This document shows positions 5,683 to 7,007 of a DNA stretch of 7,007 bases, one piece after another. The notes beneath the pieces are model-generated. The model did not search any database and was not told the origin of the DNA. It saw only the letters and a list, made by a program, of their open reading frames with translations. The translations under genes were made by a program, and so were the position numbers. The DNA is from Chloroflexota bacterium (GTDB lineage Bacteria; Chloroflexota; Dehalococcoidia; Lucifugimonadales; UBA3495), in contig JAPPJA010000271.1 of NCBI GenBank assembly GCA_028874675.1, positions 1-7,007 on the forward strand, in the 5' to 3' direction. The first letter of the stretch is position 1. Every line of letters begins with the position of its first letter.

Positions 5683-6864
5683 CTACGGGGTAGGAGCGGA
5701 ACCCAGGACTCGGTAGCCGTTGTTTTCCTCGGTCCTTTCGCTCAGTGGGAGCACTTCCACTACCGCGTTGGAAAGCCCCACAACTTCGCCATTGCTGTCG
5801 AAGGTGTAGCCGTCCCCGATGGTGCCGTTCCAGGAGAGGCCGTAGAGGCAATCCCGGAAACCGTCGGCATCCTGGTCATCTCCTGTCTGCTCCAGGCAGT
5901 GGGCCGCAATGTGGACCGTATCATAGGCGGACCCTATGAACCAGGGAAGAGTAACGTAGCCATAGCGAGTCCGGAAGTTGGCCAGGAACTCCTTGCCCTT
6001 CTGGGTTTCCAGGTCGGGACTGGGTATGATGGCCTTGACGCCGGTAGCTGAGTCGCCGGCAATCTCCAGGGCAGTGGTTCCCGTGGGTACCACCTCGGTG
6101 TAGAAAGGACCGGTGTACCCCAGTTCCCGGGACTGCTTGATAATGGTCCCCCCGGTGAACTCGGACTGGGCTGCCAGCAAGACCGCGTCCGGATTTTCGC
6201 CCAGGAGCTTGGTCAACTGGGTCCTGAAGTCGGTGACATCGGAGGCGTACTTTTCGCTGCCGACCACCGTGCCGCCCAGTTTTTCAAATTGCTCTACCGT
6301 AGTCTTCTGGACGCCTTCGGCGTAGTCGGTACTCTCGTTGATGGTGGCGAGGGTCCGGATGCCGTCAACCCACATGGTGTTGCCGGCATCTACTCCCAGT
6401 TTTGCGTCGTTAATCGCTGTCCGGAATATGTAGTCTCCCGCGCCTTCAATGTCTGGGCTGGTTGCTGATGCCGAGAAAAGAACGACGCCGTCCTCTTCCG
6501 CCCGGGGCGCCGCCCCGAGCATGGCTCCACTGCAGGAGGTTCCCAGAATAATCTTTACACCGTCCACGTCCGTGAGCTTGTTGTAGGCGGTGATGGCGTC
6601 CTGGGCTCCGCACTTGGAGTCTTCCACGACCAGTTCCAGGGGTTTGCCGTTAACGCCGCCGGCATCGTTGATTTCCGCGACGGCCATTTCCTTGGACTGG
6701 TTGATTACTGTGCCGTAGGTCTCCCCTGGTCCGGTCAGCGACTCCATAACGCCGATTTTAAATGCTTCGTCGTCAGATTCACCCAAGCCGCAGGCGATAC
6801 TGGCCATGAGTAGCAGAACCAGCAGGCTTGTTGTGGCTGCCAATTGATACACCAGCTTATTCAT
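5683..6864 (-). CDS. livK: Branched-chain amino acid-type ABC transporter substrate-binding lipoprotein (LivJ/LivK family)
   Basis: Extracytoplasmic receptor of a HAAT-family importer; it binds a small amino-acid-like or amide ligand and delivers it to LivH/LivM. The 393-residue product starts with a basic n-region (MNK), a hydrophobic core at about 8-22 and a lipobox SIAC with Cys25 as the lipidated residue; Ser at -3 is slightly atypical. Mature type I periplasmic-binding fold features: FKIGVMESLTGP at 35-46, NDAGGVNGKPLEL at 66-78, a Cys85/Cys111 pair placed like the conserved LivJ/K disulfide, the ligand-loop motif SASATSP at 131-137, FRT at 147-149 and DYAEG at 180-184. A second pair, Cys323/Cys339, may form another disulfide. 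The start at 6864 is chosen because AGGAGG lies 7 bases upstream; an in-frame ATG at 6912 would add 16 residues before the signal peptide. It is first in the operon. The family assignment is firm; the exact substrate (leucine, other amino acid, amide or urea derivative) cannot be read from the sequence. Confidence 0.93.
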   Translation of the reverse strand: MNKLVYQLAATTSLLVLLLMASIACGLGESDDEAFKIGVMESLTGPGETYGTVINQSKEMAVAEINDAGGVNGKPLELVVEDSKCGAQDAITAYNKLTDVDGVKIILGTSCSGAMLGAAPRAEEDGVVLFSASATSPDIEGAGDYIFRTAINDAKLGVDAGNTMWVDGIRTLATINESTDYAEGVQKTTVEQFEKLGGTVVGSEKYASDVTDFRTQLTKLLGENPDAVLLAAQSEFTGGTIIKQSRELGYTGPFYTEVVPTGTTALEIAGDSATGVKAIIPSPDLETQKGKEFLANFRTRYGYVTLPWFIGSAYDTVHIAAHCLEQTGDDQDADGFRDCLYGLSWNGTIGDGYTFDSNGEVVGLSNAVVEVLPLSERTEENNGYRVLGSAPTP

Positions 6865-6871
6865 CCCGTCC

Positions 6872-6877
6872 CCTCCT
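6872..6877 (-). promoter_or_regulatory. Strong ribosome binding site of the binding-protein gene
   Basis: The minus strand reads AGGAGG here, followed by 7 bases and the ATG at 6864. This full anti-16S match fixes the start codon at 6864 rather than the in-frame ATG at 6912, and fits a highly translated binding protein. Confidence 0.85.
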
Positions 6878-6907
6878 TGTTCTCTTGCGATACCTGACAT
6901 CTTTTTT

Positions 6908-6952
6908 ATCATACCTATCGATGTAGTGGCAAGAAGTAATCATACTACATCG
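6908..6952 (-). promoter_or_regulatory. Possible promoter with inverted-repeat operator upstream of the binding-protein gene
   Basis: On the minus strand a TATGAT (-10-like) lies at 6913-6908, about 44 bases before the start codon. A poor -35 candidate (TTCTTG, 6935-6930) sits 16 bases upstream of it. A perfect 9-bp inverted repeat, cgatgtagt at 6919-6927 and actacatcg at 6944-6952, separated by 16 bases, brackets the -35 position. A second TATGAT is at 6944-6939. Arms about 25 bases apart centre to centre suit a dimeric repressor or activator. The -35 match is weak, so this is a candidate only. Confidence 0.35.
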
Positions 6953-6970
6953 CGAATCGAGGTAAGTGCT

Positions 6971-6987
6971 TCAATAAGGAATATTGA
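6971..6987. repeat. Short inverted repeat at the right edge
   Basis: tcaata at 6971-6976 and tattga at 6982-6987 are perfect 6-bp arms around a 5-base loop in an AT-rich stretch. It may be part of the regulatory region or the end of an element beyond the window; on its own it is weak. Confidence 0.2.
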
Positions 6988-7007
6988 GCCTAAGGATAAA
7001 TTACTGG

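Noticed and set aside
5454..5693. Plus-strand open frame in the receptor-livH gap
   Set aside because: It spans two hairpins and runs into the end of the receptor gene on the other strand; no ribosome site or family pattern.
6865..6912. Sixteen-residue N-terminal extension of the binding protein
   Set aside because: It includes the strong ribosome site AGGAGG and would place polar residues ahead of a complete lipoprotein signal peptide.
1..7007. Defence system, CRISPR array, prophage or integron
   Set aside because: No spaced direct repeats, nuclease, integrase, transposase or phage structural gene is visible; the cluster is a nutrient-uptake operon.

Overview
The window holds one six-gene cluster, all on the minus strand and read from right to left. 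It is a complete branched-chain/hydrophobic amino-acid type (HAAT/Liv) ABC importer in the classic order: binding lipoprotein, LivH permease, LivM permease, LivG ATPase, LivF ATPase. A cyclase-family (kynurenine formamidase-like) metallohydrolase follows it. No rRNA, tRNA, transposase, CRISPR array or phage gene is visible.

Organism: the GC content is moderately high, Shine-Dalgarno sites precede most genes, GTG and TTG starts are used, and the binding protein has a lipoprotein signal, so this is a bacterium. Two intergenic repeat types at 235-264 and 335-372 resemble repeats I associate with environmental genomes, including Chloroflexota (Dehalococcoidia/SAR202). That placement is a weak inference; no marker gene is present.

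Layout: 6865-7007 is the upstream region of the binding-protein gene, with a possible -10 box and a 9-bp inverted repeat that could be an operator. 5683-6864 is the periplasmic binding lipoprotein. 5261-5682 is a 422-base gap with a perfect 12-bp hairpin just after the binding-protein stop; it probably sets a higher transcript level for the binding protein than for the permease genes. 3911-5260 is LivH, at 449 residues far longer than the usual ~300. 2851-3906 is LivM, 2096-2854 LivG (ATGA overlap with livM), 1256-2053 LivF and 501-1208 the cyclase. 1-500 has no convincing gene but holds a terminator-like hairpin, two intergenic repeats and a 30-bp perfect palindrome.

How it works together: the lipoprotein captures a small amino-acid-like or amide ligand outside the membrane, LivH/LivM form the channel, and LivG/LivF power import. 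The cyclase may hydrolyse the imported compound or a derivative of it; this is inferred from position only. The most unusual feature is LivH: its extra ~120-150 residues look like an internal duplication of four transmembrane helices in which the first copy has lost the ATPase-coupling loop.
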